Below are positions 54,647 through 62,384 of a stretch of 64,000 nt of DNA, piece after piece. This DNA is from Sulfitobacter sp. 20_GPM-1509m. GTDB lineage: Bacteria; Pseudomonadota; Alphaproteobacteria; Rhodobacterales; Rhodobacteraceae. The stretch is from NCBI RefSeq assembly GCF_000620505.1, contig NZ_JIBC01000004.1:62001-126000 (forward strand), given 5' to 3'. A model generated the notes under the pieces. The model worked only from the letters and a program-made list of their open reading frames with translations, was not told the origin of the DNA and searched no databases. Each line of letters begins with the position of its first letter. The first letter of the stretch is position 1. Made by a program: the position numbers and the translations under genes.

Positions 54647-55444
54647 CTACAAGATGCGTTTGCGCAGGTACATCGAGACGACTTCGCCCAATATGACAAA
54701 GGCAAGGATCGCCAGCAGGACCGTCGACACCTCGGGCCAGTTGAACGTGTCGATGGCCCCTTGCAGGATGATCCCGATGCCGCCCGCACCGACCAGCCCC
54801 AGAACCGTGGATTCACGCAGGTTGATGTCCCAGCGCAGGATCGACACGGCAAAGAATGTGGGCATCACCTGGGGCACGATGGCGTAAAGCACCACCTTGA
54901 ACCGCGAGGCACCGCTGGCTTGCAGCGCCTCGACAGGGCGCGTGTCGATTTCCTCGATCGCTTCGCCCAGCAATTTGCCCATGAAGCCGATAGAGCGGAA
55001 CATGATTGCCACGATGCCTGCGATGATGCCGGGGCCGAAGATGGCAACGAACAACAGCGCCCAGATGATCGTGTTGACCGACCGCGACGACACCAGGATG
55101 AACCGGCCAATCCACAGGGTCACCACGTTGGGCGTGGTGTTGCGCGCGGCGATATAGGCCACGGGCAGCGAGATGACGATGGCGAAGAGCGTGGCAATCG
55201 TGGCGATGTTCACCGTTTCCCACATGGCCTGCATGATGGACGGCAGGTTCTGCGGATCGGGCGGCACCATGCGGCCAAAAAGGTCCGCCATCTGCGCAGG
55301 TGAATCCCACACCCATTCCCAGATCACATCAATGCTTTGCAGCGCCCAGGCCACGATCAGCAAGGTTGCCAAAAGCACGCCATAGCGTTTGATGCGTTGT
55401 TTCGGGGTGTAGCGCGACCAGTGGTCCAGTGTTGCAGAGCTCAT
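54647..55444 (-). CDS. phnE: Phosphonate-type ABC transporter permease (second PhnE)
   Basis: A 265-residue inner-membrane permease subunit for uptake of phosphonate or a related oxyanion. About six helices are seen; the EAA loop is EALQASGASRFKVVLYAIVPQVMPTF and the PhnE-type blocks IMFRSIGFMGKLLGEAIEEID and NLRESTVLGLVGAGGIGIILQGAIDTFNW are present. It overlaps the first permease by four bases (ATGA), which indicates a heterodimeric permease. It is the last gene of phnD-C-E-E. Confidence 0.9.
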   Translation of the reverse strand: MSSATLDHWSRYTPKQRIKRYGVLLATLLIVAWALQSIDVIWEWVWDSPAQMADLFGRMVPPDPQNLPSIMQAMWETVNIATIATLFAIVISLPVAYIAARNTTPNVVTLWIGRFILVSSRSVNTIIWALLFVAIFGPGIIAGIVAIMFRSIGFMGKLLGEAIEEIDTRPVEALQASGASRFKVVLYAIVPQVMPTFFAVSILRWDINLRESTVLGLVGAGGIGIILQGAIDTFNWPEVSTVLLAILAFVILGEVVSMYLRKRIL

Positions 55445-56235
55445 GCGACCTTCTCCCGAATGACACCGCTGATCGCTTCGGACACCAGAATGACGCCGAC
55501 GATGACCATCGTGATCGCCAGAGCAAAGTCATAGTCGTAGCGCCCGAAGGCATTGGCCAGCGTCGCCCCGATGCCCCCGGCCCCCACCAGCCCGACCACG
55601 GCCGATGCACGCAGGTTGCTGTCCAGCTGATAGATCGACAGACCGATCTGGCGGGCCAGAATTTGCGGCGCGATGGCATAGACCAGCGTGCTGAAAAACG
55701 GCGCGCCTGCCGACCGCATGGCTTCGACCTGACCAAAGTCGATCTCTTCGATGCGCTCGGCCAGCAGCTTGGCGACAAAGCCGATGGAATAGACCGTCAG
55801 CGTCAGCACACCGGCAAAGGGGCCAAAGCCGACGGCTTTGACAAAGATGATGGCGACGATGACGGGGTGAAAGCTGCGCGCGATGATGATCGTGGCCCGG
55901 CCCAGGTAATAGACAGGCATGGGTGCGATGTTGCGCGCGGCGCAAAAGGCGATGGGGATCGACAGCGCCACACCGGCCACGGTGGCCAGCAACGCGATTT
56001 TCAGGCTTTCCATGAACCCGTCAATCAGCAGGTCGGCACGGGCAAAGCTGGGCGGAAAGGCCCCGCTGAAAATCTTGGCGGCGCGGCCCATGCCAGCCGA
56101 GACACGTTCCCAGTCAATCGGCAGGGTGGCCATGGTGAACACCACATAGGCCGCAATCGCAATCCACAGCCCGCGCCGCAGCAACGTGTTGCGGATGAAC
56201 GGCGGCTTGCGCCATGTGTCGGGAAAATCGGTCAT
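55441..56235 (-). CDS. phnE: Phosphonate-type ABC transporter permease (first PhnE)
   Basis: A 264-residue permease with the same fold as its neighbour: helices from LLRRGLWIAIAAYVVFTMATL, an EAA loop AMRSAGAPFFSTLVYAIAPQILARQ, and YSIGFVAKLLAERIEEIDFGQVEAM and NLRASAVVGLVGAGGIGATLANAFGRYD. The two PhnE copies are similar in outline but not close duplicates, as expected for heterodimer partners. It overlaps both phnC and the second phnE by four bases. Confidence 0.9.
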   Translation of the reverse strand: MTDFPDTWRKPPFIRNTLLRRGLWIAIAAYVVFTMATLPIDWERVSAGMGRAAKIFSGAFPPSFARADLLIDGFMESLKIALLATVAGVALSIPIAFCAARNIAPMPVYYLGRATIIIARSFHPVIVAIIFVKAVGFGPFAGVLTLTVYSIGFVAKLLAERIEEIDFGQVEAMRSAGAPFFSTLVYAIAPQILARQIGLSIYQLDSNLRASAVVGLVGAGGIGATLANAFGRYDYDFALAITMVIVGVILVSEAISGVIREKVA

Positions 56236-57005
56236 GCCGCCGCCCCTTGGGCTGCACGGTCCTCGGCCGGAACACCTGCGTAGATTTCATCCATCGCAGC
56301 GGCGTCCAGCGCATCCGGCACGTCGTCAAAAATGATCCGGCCATAGCGCATGCCGACAATGCGGTCGGTGTATTGCTTGGCCTCGGTCACATTGTGGATG
56401 TTGATGATGACGGGCAATTCCAGCTCGTTCGCCAGATCGCGCAGCAGCGCCATGATCTGCTCCGATGTTTTCGGGTCCAGCGAGGCAGTTGGCTCGTCCG
56501 CCAGCAGGATTTCGGGCTGTTGCATCAGCGCACGCACGACGCCGACGCGCTGGCGTTCGCCACCAGACAACTCGTCGGCGCGCTTGTTGGCATAGTGTGC
56601 AATCCCCACACGCTCCATCAGCTCATAGGCGCGGCGGATGTCGGATTTGGGATAGCGCCGCGTCAGCGCGGCCCAGGTCGAGATATAGCCCAACCGCCCC
56701 GACTGGACGTTTTCCATCACCGTCAGACGGTCAACCAGATTGAAACTTTGAAACACCATGCCGATGCGGCGACGGGCGAGGCGCAGCTCGGATTTCTTGA
56801 GCTTGGTCAGATCGGTGCCGTTCAGCGTGATCGTTCCCGAGGTGGGTTCGACCAGACGGTTGATGCAGCGCAACAGCGTGCTTTTGCCTGCGCCGGATGA
56901 CCCGATGATCGACACGACCTGCTGGCCGCCGACCTCAAGGTCGAGGTCTTTCAACACGGGATCACCGCCGTTGTAGCGTTTGACCAGTTTTTCGATTTTC
57001 AGCAT
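56232..57005 (-). CDS. phnC: Phosphonate-type ABC transporter ATP-binding protein
   Basis: A 257-residue ABC ATPase from the ATG at 57005 (MLKIEKLVKRYNGGDPVLKDLDLEV). Walker A GSSGAGKST, signature LSGGERQRVGVVRAL, Walker B ILLADEPTASLD and the H-loop histidine in NIHNVTEAKQYTDRIVGM are all present; the PhnC-type RCINRLVEPTSGTITLNGTDL follows Walker A. The frame to 57047 is longer without support. It lies about 80 bp after phnD and overlaps the first phnE. Confidence 0.92.
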   Translation of the reverse strand: MLKIEKLVKRYNGGDPVLKDLDLEVGGQQVVSIIGSSGAGKSTLLRCINRLVEPTSGTITLNGTDLTKLKKSELRLARRRIGMVFQSFNLVDRLTVMENVQSGRLGYISTWAALTRRYPKSDIRRAYELMERVGIAHYANKRADELSGGERQRVGVVRALMQQPEILLADEPTASLDPKTSEQIMALLRDLANELELPVIINIHNVTEAKQYTDRIVGMRYGRIIFDDVPDALDAAAMDEIYAGVPAEDRAAQGAAA

Positions 57006-57087
57006 TTTGACCTCGCACGGGGCAATGGGACAGGCGCAAAGGGACACGGGGCAACCGCGATGGGTCGTCCCGTGTCCTGTTCGACGC

Positions 57088-58068
57088 TTAGTTGGCAGCC
57101 AGACCTTGCGGCGTGTATTCCACGCCGTTGTTGGCCTGGATTTCGCGGATCACGGCCCACTGGTCCTTGTAGGTGATCGGGATGAACTTGCTCACGCCCT
57201 GAAACTCTTCACCCAACTTGGTGCCTTCGAACTGGAAGCTGAAGAAGGCTTGCTTGATCTTTTCGGCCAACTCGGGCTCCAGGTCATGGGCCACGGTGAA
57301 CGAGGTTGTCGGGAACGGATCGCTTTCCCAGATCAGCCGCACGTCGGCAGGATCGTACAGACCACGCTCCGCCATACGGTCCACCACTTCCGACGCCACG
57401 GGTGCCGCGTCATAGTCGCCGGCCACCACGCCCAGCATGGATTGGTCATGCGAGCCGGAATAGGTCACTTCGTAATCGGTGTCCGGCACCACGCCCAGAC
57501 CGGGGAACAGCGCGCGCGGTGCCTGGTTGCCCGAGTTCGAGGTGGGCGAGGTGTGCGCCACGCGCTTGCCCTTGAGGTCGGCCATTTCCTTGATGTCGGA
57601 ATCAGCCTGCGTGAAAACTTGCAGCTTGTAACCGAACTGACCGTCATCCGCGCCCATGATGGCAAAGGGGACCGCACCGGCAAGGTTCACGGCGAACGGC
57701 GTGGGGCCGGTCGAGAAGCCCGCGATGTGCAGACGGCCCGAGCGCATGGCCTCGACCTCGGCCGAGTTGGATTGCACGGCAAAGAACTGCACGTCGCGGC
57801 CTGTGGCCTCTTCCAGATGCTCGATGAACGGTTCCCAGATGTCGGCGTAAACGGCGGGGTCCTCGACTGGCGTATAGGCAAAGACCAGCGTTGACGGATC
57901 GTTCAGCTTGGCCGGATCGGTGGGTGTGTCGGCGACAAGATCGCCGTTGGCGTCGCAATAGTTCACGTCCAGCGCGCCGCGCTCGGCGCATGTGTCCTGA
58001 GCAAAGGCAGCGGTGCTGCCCATGGCGACGGCAAAAGCGGTGCCCAGCAGGGTTTTGGTGATATGCAT
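57088..58068 (-). CDS. phnD: Phosphonate-type ABC transporter substrate-binding protein
   Basis: A 326-residue periplasmic binding protein of the PhnD family. Signal peptide MHITKTLLGTAFAVAMGSTAAFA ends at residue 23; the binding fold shows SNSAEVEAMRSGRLHIAGFSTGPTPFAV, TSPTSNSGNQAPRALF (Ser/Thr-rich anion loop) and YSGSHDQSMLGVVAGDYDAAPVAS. Two cysteines close to the N-terminus (DTCAERGALDVNYC) could form a disulfide. The ligand could be phosphonate, phosphite or another small oxyanion; no C–P lyase or phosphonatase gene is in the window, so it is not fixed. It is the first gene of phnDCEE and diverges from the two-component genes. Confidence 0.88.
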   Translation of the reverse strand: MHITKTLLGTAFAVAMGSTAAFAQDTCAERGALDVNYCDANGDLVADTPTDPAKLNDPSTLVFAYTPVEDPAVYADIWEPFIEHLEEATGRDVQFFAVQSNSAEVEAMRSGRLHIAGFSTGPTPFAVNLAGAVPFAIMGADDGQFGYKLQVFTQADSDIKEMADLKGKRVAHTSPTSNSGNQAPRALFPGLGVVPDTDYEVTYSGSHDQSMLGVVAGDYDAAPVASEVVDRMAERGLYDPADVRLIWESDPFPTTSFTVAHDLEPELAEKIKQAFFSFQFEGTKLGEEFQGVSKFIPITYKDQWAVIREIQANNGVEYTPQGLAAN

Positions 58069-58324
58069 TTGGTTCCTCCCGTAAATACATCTGTCGAACA
58101 GCAGCACAGCGAACAGCCCCTCCGCTGGTCCCCGATGTGGTCAACATGGCGCAGATGCTAGTCGGCAATGCCCCGCCCAAGCCACCATGCATGTGACTAA
58201 CAGAGTTACGGGGAGCAGGTGCAATGTTAACAGAATTACAATACGGGGGCGTTTGGCGTGTTTTTCACCACGTCACAGCCAAGGACGCTTGGCGGGTGCA
58301 GCCGTGCCGTGACATAGCTGTGAC
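58069..58324. promoter_or_regulatory. Control region between phnD and the response regulator
   Basis: A 256-bp spacer. It contains a 12-bp direct repeat, TAACAGAGTTAC at 58198–58209 and TAACAGAATTAC at 58228–58239, with 30-bp spacing, the type of site an OmpR-family regulator binds. An 8-bp inverted repeat, GTCACAGC (58272–58279) and GCTGTGAC (58317–58324), ends directly before the response regulator ATG. Which gene is controlled from which element is not known. Confidence 0.5.
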
Positions 58325-59050
58325 ATGACCCGTGCCAACCGCCAACCCACAATTGCCATCGTCGATGACGATGCACAGGTGCGCCAGACGCTGTCCGCGT
58401 TGCTGGAGCAAAGCGGCTATCATGCGATTGCCTGCCCCGACAGTGCCGCGTTCCACGCGCTTGGCGATCCGCCCGCGATTGACCTTGCGCTGATCGACCT
58501 GCGCCTGCGCGGCGAAAGCGGGCTGATGCTGGCCATACAGATCCGCGAGAAATACAACCTGCCCATCGTGATGCTGACCGGCGTGGGGGACGAGATCGAC
58601 AAGATCATCGGGCTGGAAACCGGCGCCGATGACTACCTGATCAAACCATTCAACCCGCGTGAACTGGTCGCGCGTATCCGCGCGGTGCTGCGCCGCTATG
58701 GGCATGGTGCGGTGACGCCAGCCGCCACCGGCCACGAGATCGGCTTTGGCAACAAGCGGGTGGATTTGGAGAAACGCGAATTGCAGGACGCGGCGGGCAA
58801 TGAAATTCCGCTGACCAATGCGGAATACCGGCTGCTGGATTACTTTGTCCGCAATCCCGGCCGGATCATCCCGCGCCCCGAACTGCTGGACGAACTGGGC
58901 AGCGATTCCGAACGCTATCTGGATCGTACCATCGACGTGCTGATCCTGCGCTTGCGCCGCAAGATCGAACCGATCCCGTCCAAGCCGGTGCATCTGCAAA
59001 CCCGACGCGCGCAGGGCTATATCTTTGTACTGGATGGACGCGGGGCATGA
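58325..59050 (+). CDS. Response regulator, OmpR/TorR type
   Basis: A 241-residue two-component response regulator. The receiver domain is residues about 9–120 with acids in IVDDDAQ and the phosphoacceptor Asp58 (ALIDLRLRG), followed by LTGVGDEIDKIIGLETGADDYLIKPFNPRELVARIRAVLRR. The C-terminal winged-helix (about 140–235) has LTNAEYRLLDYFVRNPGRIIPRPELLDELGSDSERYLDRTIDVLILRLRRKIE. It overlaps the hybrid kinase gene by four bases (ATGA), so the two form a pair. The start is directly preceded by half of an inverted repeat. Confidence 0.93.
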   Translation: MTRANRQPTIAIVDDDAQVRQTLSALLEQSGYHAIACPDSAAFHALGDPPAIDLALIDLRLRGESGLMLAIQIREKYNLPIVMLTGVGDEIDKIIGLETGADDYLIKPFNPRELVARIRAVLRRYGHGAVTPAATGHEIGFGNKRVDLEKRELQDAAGNEIPLTNAEYRLLDYFVRNPGRIIPRPELLDELGSDSERYLDRTIDVLILRLRRKIEPIPSKPVHLQTRRAQGYIFVLDGRGA

Positions 59051-61536
59051 GGCTGTCGCGGCTGAGCATTCGGACGCGTCTGTTCTTTGCCATCAGCCTG
59101 CTGTCAGTGGTCGCTGCGGTGATCGGCGTCATCGCGTTTTACACGCTGGCACGTGCCGACCGCCAGATCGAGCTGCTGCACAGCGTGTCGCTGGCCGAAG
59201 TGTCCCGCGCGCTGGAACTGTCCCAAAGCACCGCGACCCTGTCAAAATCCGCGCCCTTCCTGCTGTCGCTGAACCCGCCCTTTGGCATTTCAACCGAAAC
59301 CGACGAGATTTACGCAGCCATTGCGCGGCTGGAAGACATGGCGCAGGGCGACGCGGACCTGACCCTGTCGGTGGCCCGCATGCGCGCCGCGGTAGACGAT
59401 CTGGTCGAGATCATCCCGCAACAAAACCGCATCAACCGCAACATCGACGCCATCGATCAGGCGCTCGAGGTGCTGTTGCGCCGCTACCGTCAATGGACCA
59501 CGACGCGCGTCGCCACGGCCTATCAGCGACAGGCGTGGGCGGGGCTGCAACAACTGGCGATGGAGGCGGTCGGAACAGCGCGGGCAAACACGCTGATTTC
59601 CATCGGGGAATTCCGCCAGCGCTACACAAAAATCCGCGCGGACATTCTGGCTGTGGCCACGCCGGTGGTGGCCGACAACGTGCAGGAAATCGACCGCACG
59701 ATCACCCGTGACGACACGCTGTTCAACCTGGTCTATCGCAATCTGGCCATCTCGCTGGACGCCGAGAACGCCCTGTTCCGCATCCGAACCGAGGCGGAAC
59801 GGATCAACCAGTTGGCCGCGCAGAAGGTCACCGCCGCGCGCCAGCGGCTGGAGGCATCACAGGCCGACACCCGCGCCCGGCTGGCCCTCGCGCAATGGGT
59901 GATGCTGGCGCTGATGGCAATCAGCCTTGTGGTGGCCGTTGTCACGGCGGTCTTTGTCTCGCGCTATGTGGTGATGAACCTGCATCGCATCGCGCAGGCC
60001 ATGCGCAGGCTGGCGGCAGGCGACCGTGCCACGCGGCTGGAACGCAGGCTGGAAAGCGATGACGAGATCGGACAGCTGTTTTCGGCCTTTCGCATCTTCC
60101 GGGCCAATGCGCTGCGGCTGGACCGCAATTCGCGGCTGATCCGGCGACAGAACACGCTGTTTTCGCGGGTGTTCGAAAACATCACGGACGGCGTGGTGAT
60201 CACGGCTGCATCAGGGCGCATTCTGGCGCAGAACCGGCGTACCGGCGATCTGCTGCGCCTGCCCGAAACCGTCACAGCACCGGAAACCGTGGACGACCTG
60301 CTGGCGCAATCGCCGTTTTCCCTGCGCGAAACCGCCGTGACCGCTGCGGGCTATCTGGAATACGAAAGCGCGGCGGGCCACGTTCTGGAACTGCGCCGCT
60401 CGCCTTTTCCCGACGGCGGTGCGGTCTGGCTGTTTTCCGAAGTGACCGAGCGGCGGCTGGTCGACGCGCGGCTGGCCGAAATCCAGCGGGTCGAGACGCT
60501 GGGCAAGGTTACCGGCGAAGTGGCCCATGACTTTGGCAACATCCTGTCGACGATATCGGGCAATCTGCACTTGCTGGAAAGCGCTGACGCGGGTGCGGCC
60601 ACAGGGCTGCGCGCGCGGATCGAGGATGCGGTGGATCTGGGTGTGACTTTGACGGAACGGCTGCTGGCCTTTGCCCGCAAACAGCATCTGGAACCGCAGC
60701 GCACCGATATCGTCGATCTGCTGGGCGCCATGCGCGATCTGCTGGAAATTGCCCTGCCCGAAAACGTCGCCCTGTCGGTGACCACGCCCAAAGGTCCTGT
60801 CTGGGCCATGATCGACCCCGGCCAGTTGGAAAGCGCCATCCTGAACCTCTGCGTCAACGCCGGTCAGGCAATCAGCGGCGCGGGCCATATCGAGATTTCG
60901 GTGCAGATGGCCGACACCGGAGACATCGCGCTGGCGGTGGCCGACGATGGCCACGGGATGCCCGCCGAGATCCTGCGCTATGCGACCGAACCGTTCTTTA
61001 CCGCACGCCGCGATGGCGGAGGGACGGGGCTGGGCCTGTCGATGGTCGACGGGTTCGTGCACCAGTCAGGGGGCCGCCTGCACATCGCGTCCGAGCCTGA
61101 CGCGGGCACGACAGTGACCCTGTTCTTTCCGCCGGTTGCCGACGTGCGGCCCCTGCCCGCCCGCCACGCAGGCCATGCGGTGGTGATCGACGACGACCCC
61201 AAGACACTGAACGCCGCATCCACCGCCCTGCGCAGTCTGGGGTTCCATGTGACCACAGCGTCAGACTTTGCCAGCGGTCAGGCACGGCTGGGCGTCCTGC
61301 CCCACCCCGATCTGGTGCTGAGCGATCTGAAGCTGGATGCCCAGCACAGCGGCTGGGACCTGATCCGGCAGGCACTGGCAAGCCATCCAAAGACGCTTGC
61401 CATCGCCATGTCGACCCAACTGCCCGCAACCGACAATATCCCGCCCGCCGATGCGCACCGCTTTGGACGGTTGGCCAAACCTGTCGATGCACAGGTGCTG
61501 GCGCAAGTTCTGGATACGCTGCTGGACCCCGATTAG
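59047..61536 (+). CDS. Hybrid sensor histidine kinase, TorS-like architecture
   Basis: An 829-residue membrane sensor. Order: helix about 12–34, a large periplasmic four-helix-bundle type domain about 35–280 resembling TorS sensors, a second helix about 283–305, HAMP about 305–360 (VVMNLHRIAQAMRRLAAGDRATRLERRLESDDEIGQLFSAF), a PAS-like region about 375–475, the phosphoacceptor His494 in EVAHDFGNILSTISG, ATP-binding N and G boxes (ILNLCVNAGQAI, VADDGHGM, GGGTGLGLSMVDGFV), and a receiver domain with Asp760 (LSDLKLDAQ). No HPt domain is present, so relay needs another protein or direct transfer. Gene pairing with the response regulator and divergence from phnD suggest joint function. Confidence 0.9.
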   Translation: MRLSRLSIRTRLFFAISLLSVVAAVIGVIAFYTLARADRQIELLHSVSLAEVSRALELSQSTATLSKSAPFLLSLNPPFGISTETDEIYAAIARLEDMAQGDADLTLSVARMRAAVDDLVEIIPQQNRINRNIDAIDQALEVLLRRYRQWTTTRVATAYQRQAWAGLQQLAMEAVGTARANTLISIGEFRQRYTKIRADILAVATPVVADNVQEIDRTITRDDTLFNLVYRNLAISLDAENALFRIRTEAERINQLAAQKVTAARQRLEASQADTRARLALAQWVMLALMAISLVVAVVTAVFVSRYVVMNLHRIAQAMRRLAAGDRATRLERRLESDDEIGQLFSAFRIFRANALRLDRNSRLIRRQNTLFSRVFENITDGVVITAASGRILAQNRRTGDLLRLPETVTAPETVDDLLAQSPFSLRETAVTAAGYLEYESAAGHVLELRRSPFPDGGAVWLFSEVTERRLVDARLAEIQRVETLGKVTGEVAHDFGNILSTISGNLHLLESADAGAATGLRARIEDAVDLGVTLTERLLAFARKQHLEPQRTDIVDLLGAMRDLLEIALPENVALSVTTPKGPVWAMIDPGQLESAILNLCVNAGQAISGAGHIEISVQMADTGDIALAVADDGHGMPAEILRYATEPFFTARRDGGGTGLGLSMVDGFVHQSGGRLHIASEPDAGTTVTLFFPPVADVRPLPARHAGHAVVIDDDPKTLNAASTALRSLGFHVTTASDFASGQARLGVLPHPDLVLSDLKLDAQHSGWDLIRQALASHPKTLAIAMSTQLPATDNIPPADAHRFGRLAKPVDAQVLAQVLDTLLDPD

Positions 61537-62384
61537 ATCGCGCGCACCACAATTTCGGCGGTGATCGACACAGGCACGCCGCCGCGCTGCACCGTGCCGC
61601 TGAACACATCGCCCGCCATGTCCACCGCCGACAGGGCAATCTGCGCCGCACCTTCGGTCAGCTGCCCCCGGGTGATGATGAACTCGGTGATCGCTGACGG
61701 CATGTCCGGCGCATCGGAAAACCGCGCGCCGTTGACGCTGCCCAGTCCCATGATCGCGCCGTTGCGAATGCCGTGGCGCTGCGCCACCGCTTCGATGGTT
61801 TCGACGATGTCCATGTTGGGGCGGATCGTCATCATCACCGCATCGGCATCACGCACAGGGTCCCCCACGGCACAGGCGCGGAACAGATCAAAACAGGTCT
61901 CGCCATCTGGCAACCGGTCAAACCGCCCGCCGCACAGGCCGACACCGCGCAGGGTCACAGGTTCGGCCACCGTGCAATCGGGCGCCAGCATATGCCCCAG
62001 CGCAGTCCCATCGGCAAAGGACCACAGCCCGTGACAATGGGTGAAATCCCCCTGCCCCAGACGCCCCACCGATATGCCGCCCACCGACACACGCACAGGG
62101 CCATCGGGGCGATAGGTGTCGCTGTACCACGCCACACGGGCCCCGTCGGGCGACGCGGCTGGCATGACATAGGCAAAGGGCGCACAGACCAACCCCGCCA
62201 CATCAACCCAAGCGGCATCACAGCCCGCATCGGCCACGGCGGCGCAGATCGCAGCCTGCACCTGTTGCCCAGCATGCAGCTCGATCACCAGATCCCGCGC
62301 ACGAACCGGCACATCGGCCACACGCTCAGCCGAGACCACCCCCGGATGCACCATCGGCGGATTGACCGGCCCCTGCCCGCTCAT
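61533..62384 (-). CDS. Double PCC/DUF296-domain protein
   Basis: A 283-residue soluble protein with two PCC (plants and prokaryotes conserved, DUF296) domains. The first contains FTHCHGLWSFADGTALGHMLAPDCTVAEPVTLRG at about 108–140, with the GxHxH-like metal site in modified form; the second contains MDIVETIEAVAQRHGIRNGAIMGLGSVNGARFSD and a C-terminal beta segment. The function of bacterial PCC proteins is poorly known. It overlaps the acyl-CoA synthetase by four bases, and its stop overlaps that of the convergent sensor kinase. It may be a regulatory or binding partner in the same pathway; this is inference. Confidence 0.78.
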   Translation of the reverse strand: MSGQGPVNPPMVHPGVVSAERVADVPVRARDLVIELHAGQQVQAAICAAVADAGCDAAWVDVAGLVCAPFAYVMPAASPDGARVAWYSDTYRPDGPVRVSVGGISVGRLGQGDFTHCHGLWSFADGTALGHMLAPDCTVAEPVTLRGVGLCGGRFDRLPDGETCFDLFRACAVGDPVRDADAVMMTIRPNMDIVETIEAVAQRHGIRNGAIMGLGSVNGARFSDAPDMPSAITEFIITRGQLTEGAAQIALSAVDMAGDVFSGTVQRGGVPVSITAEIVVRAI

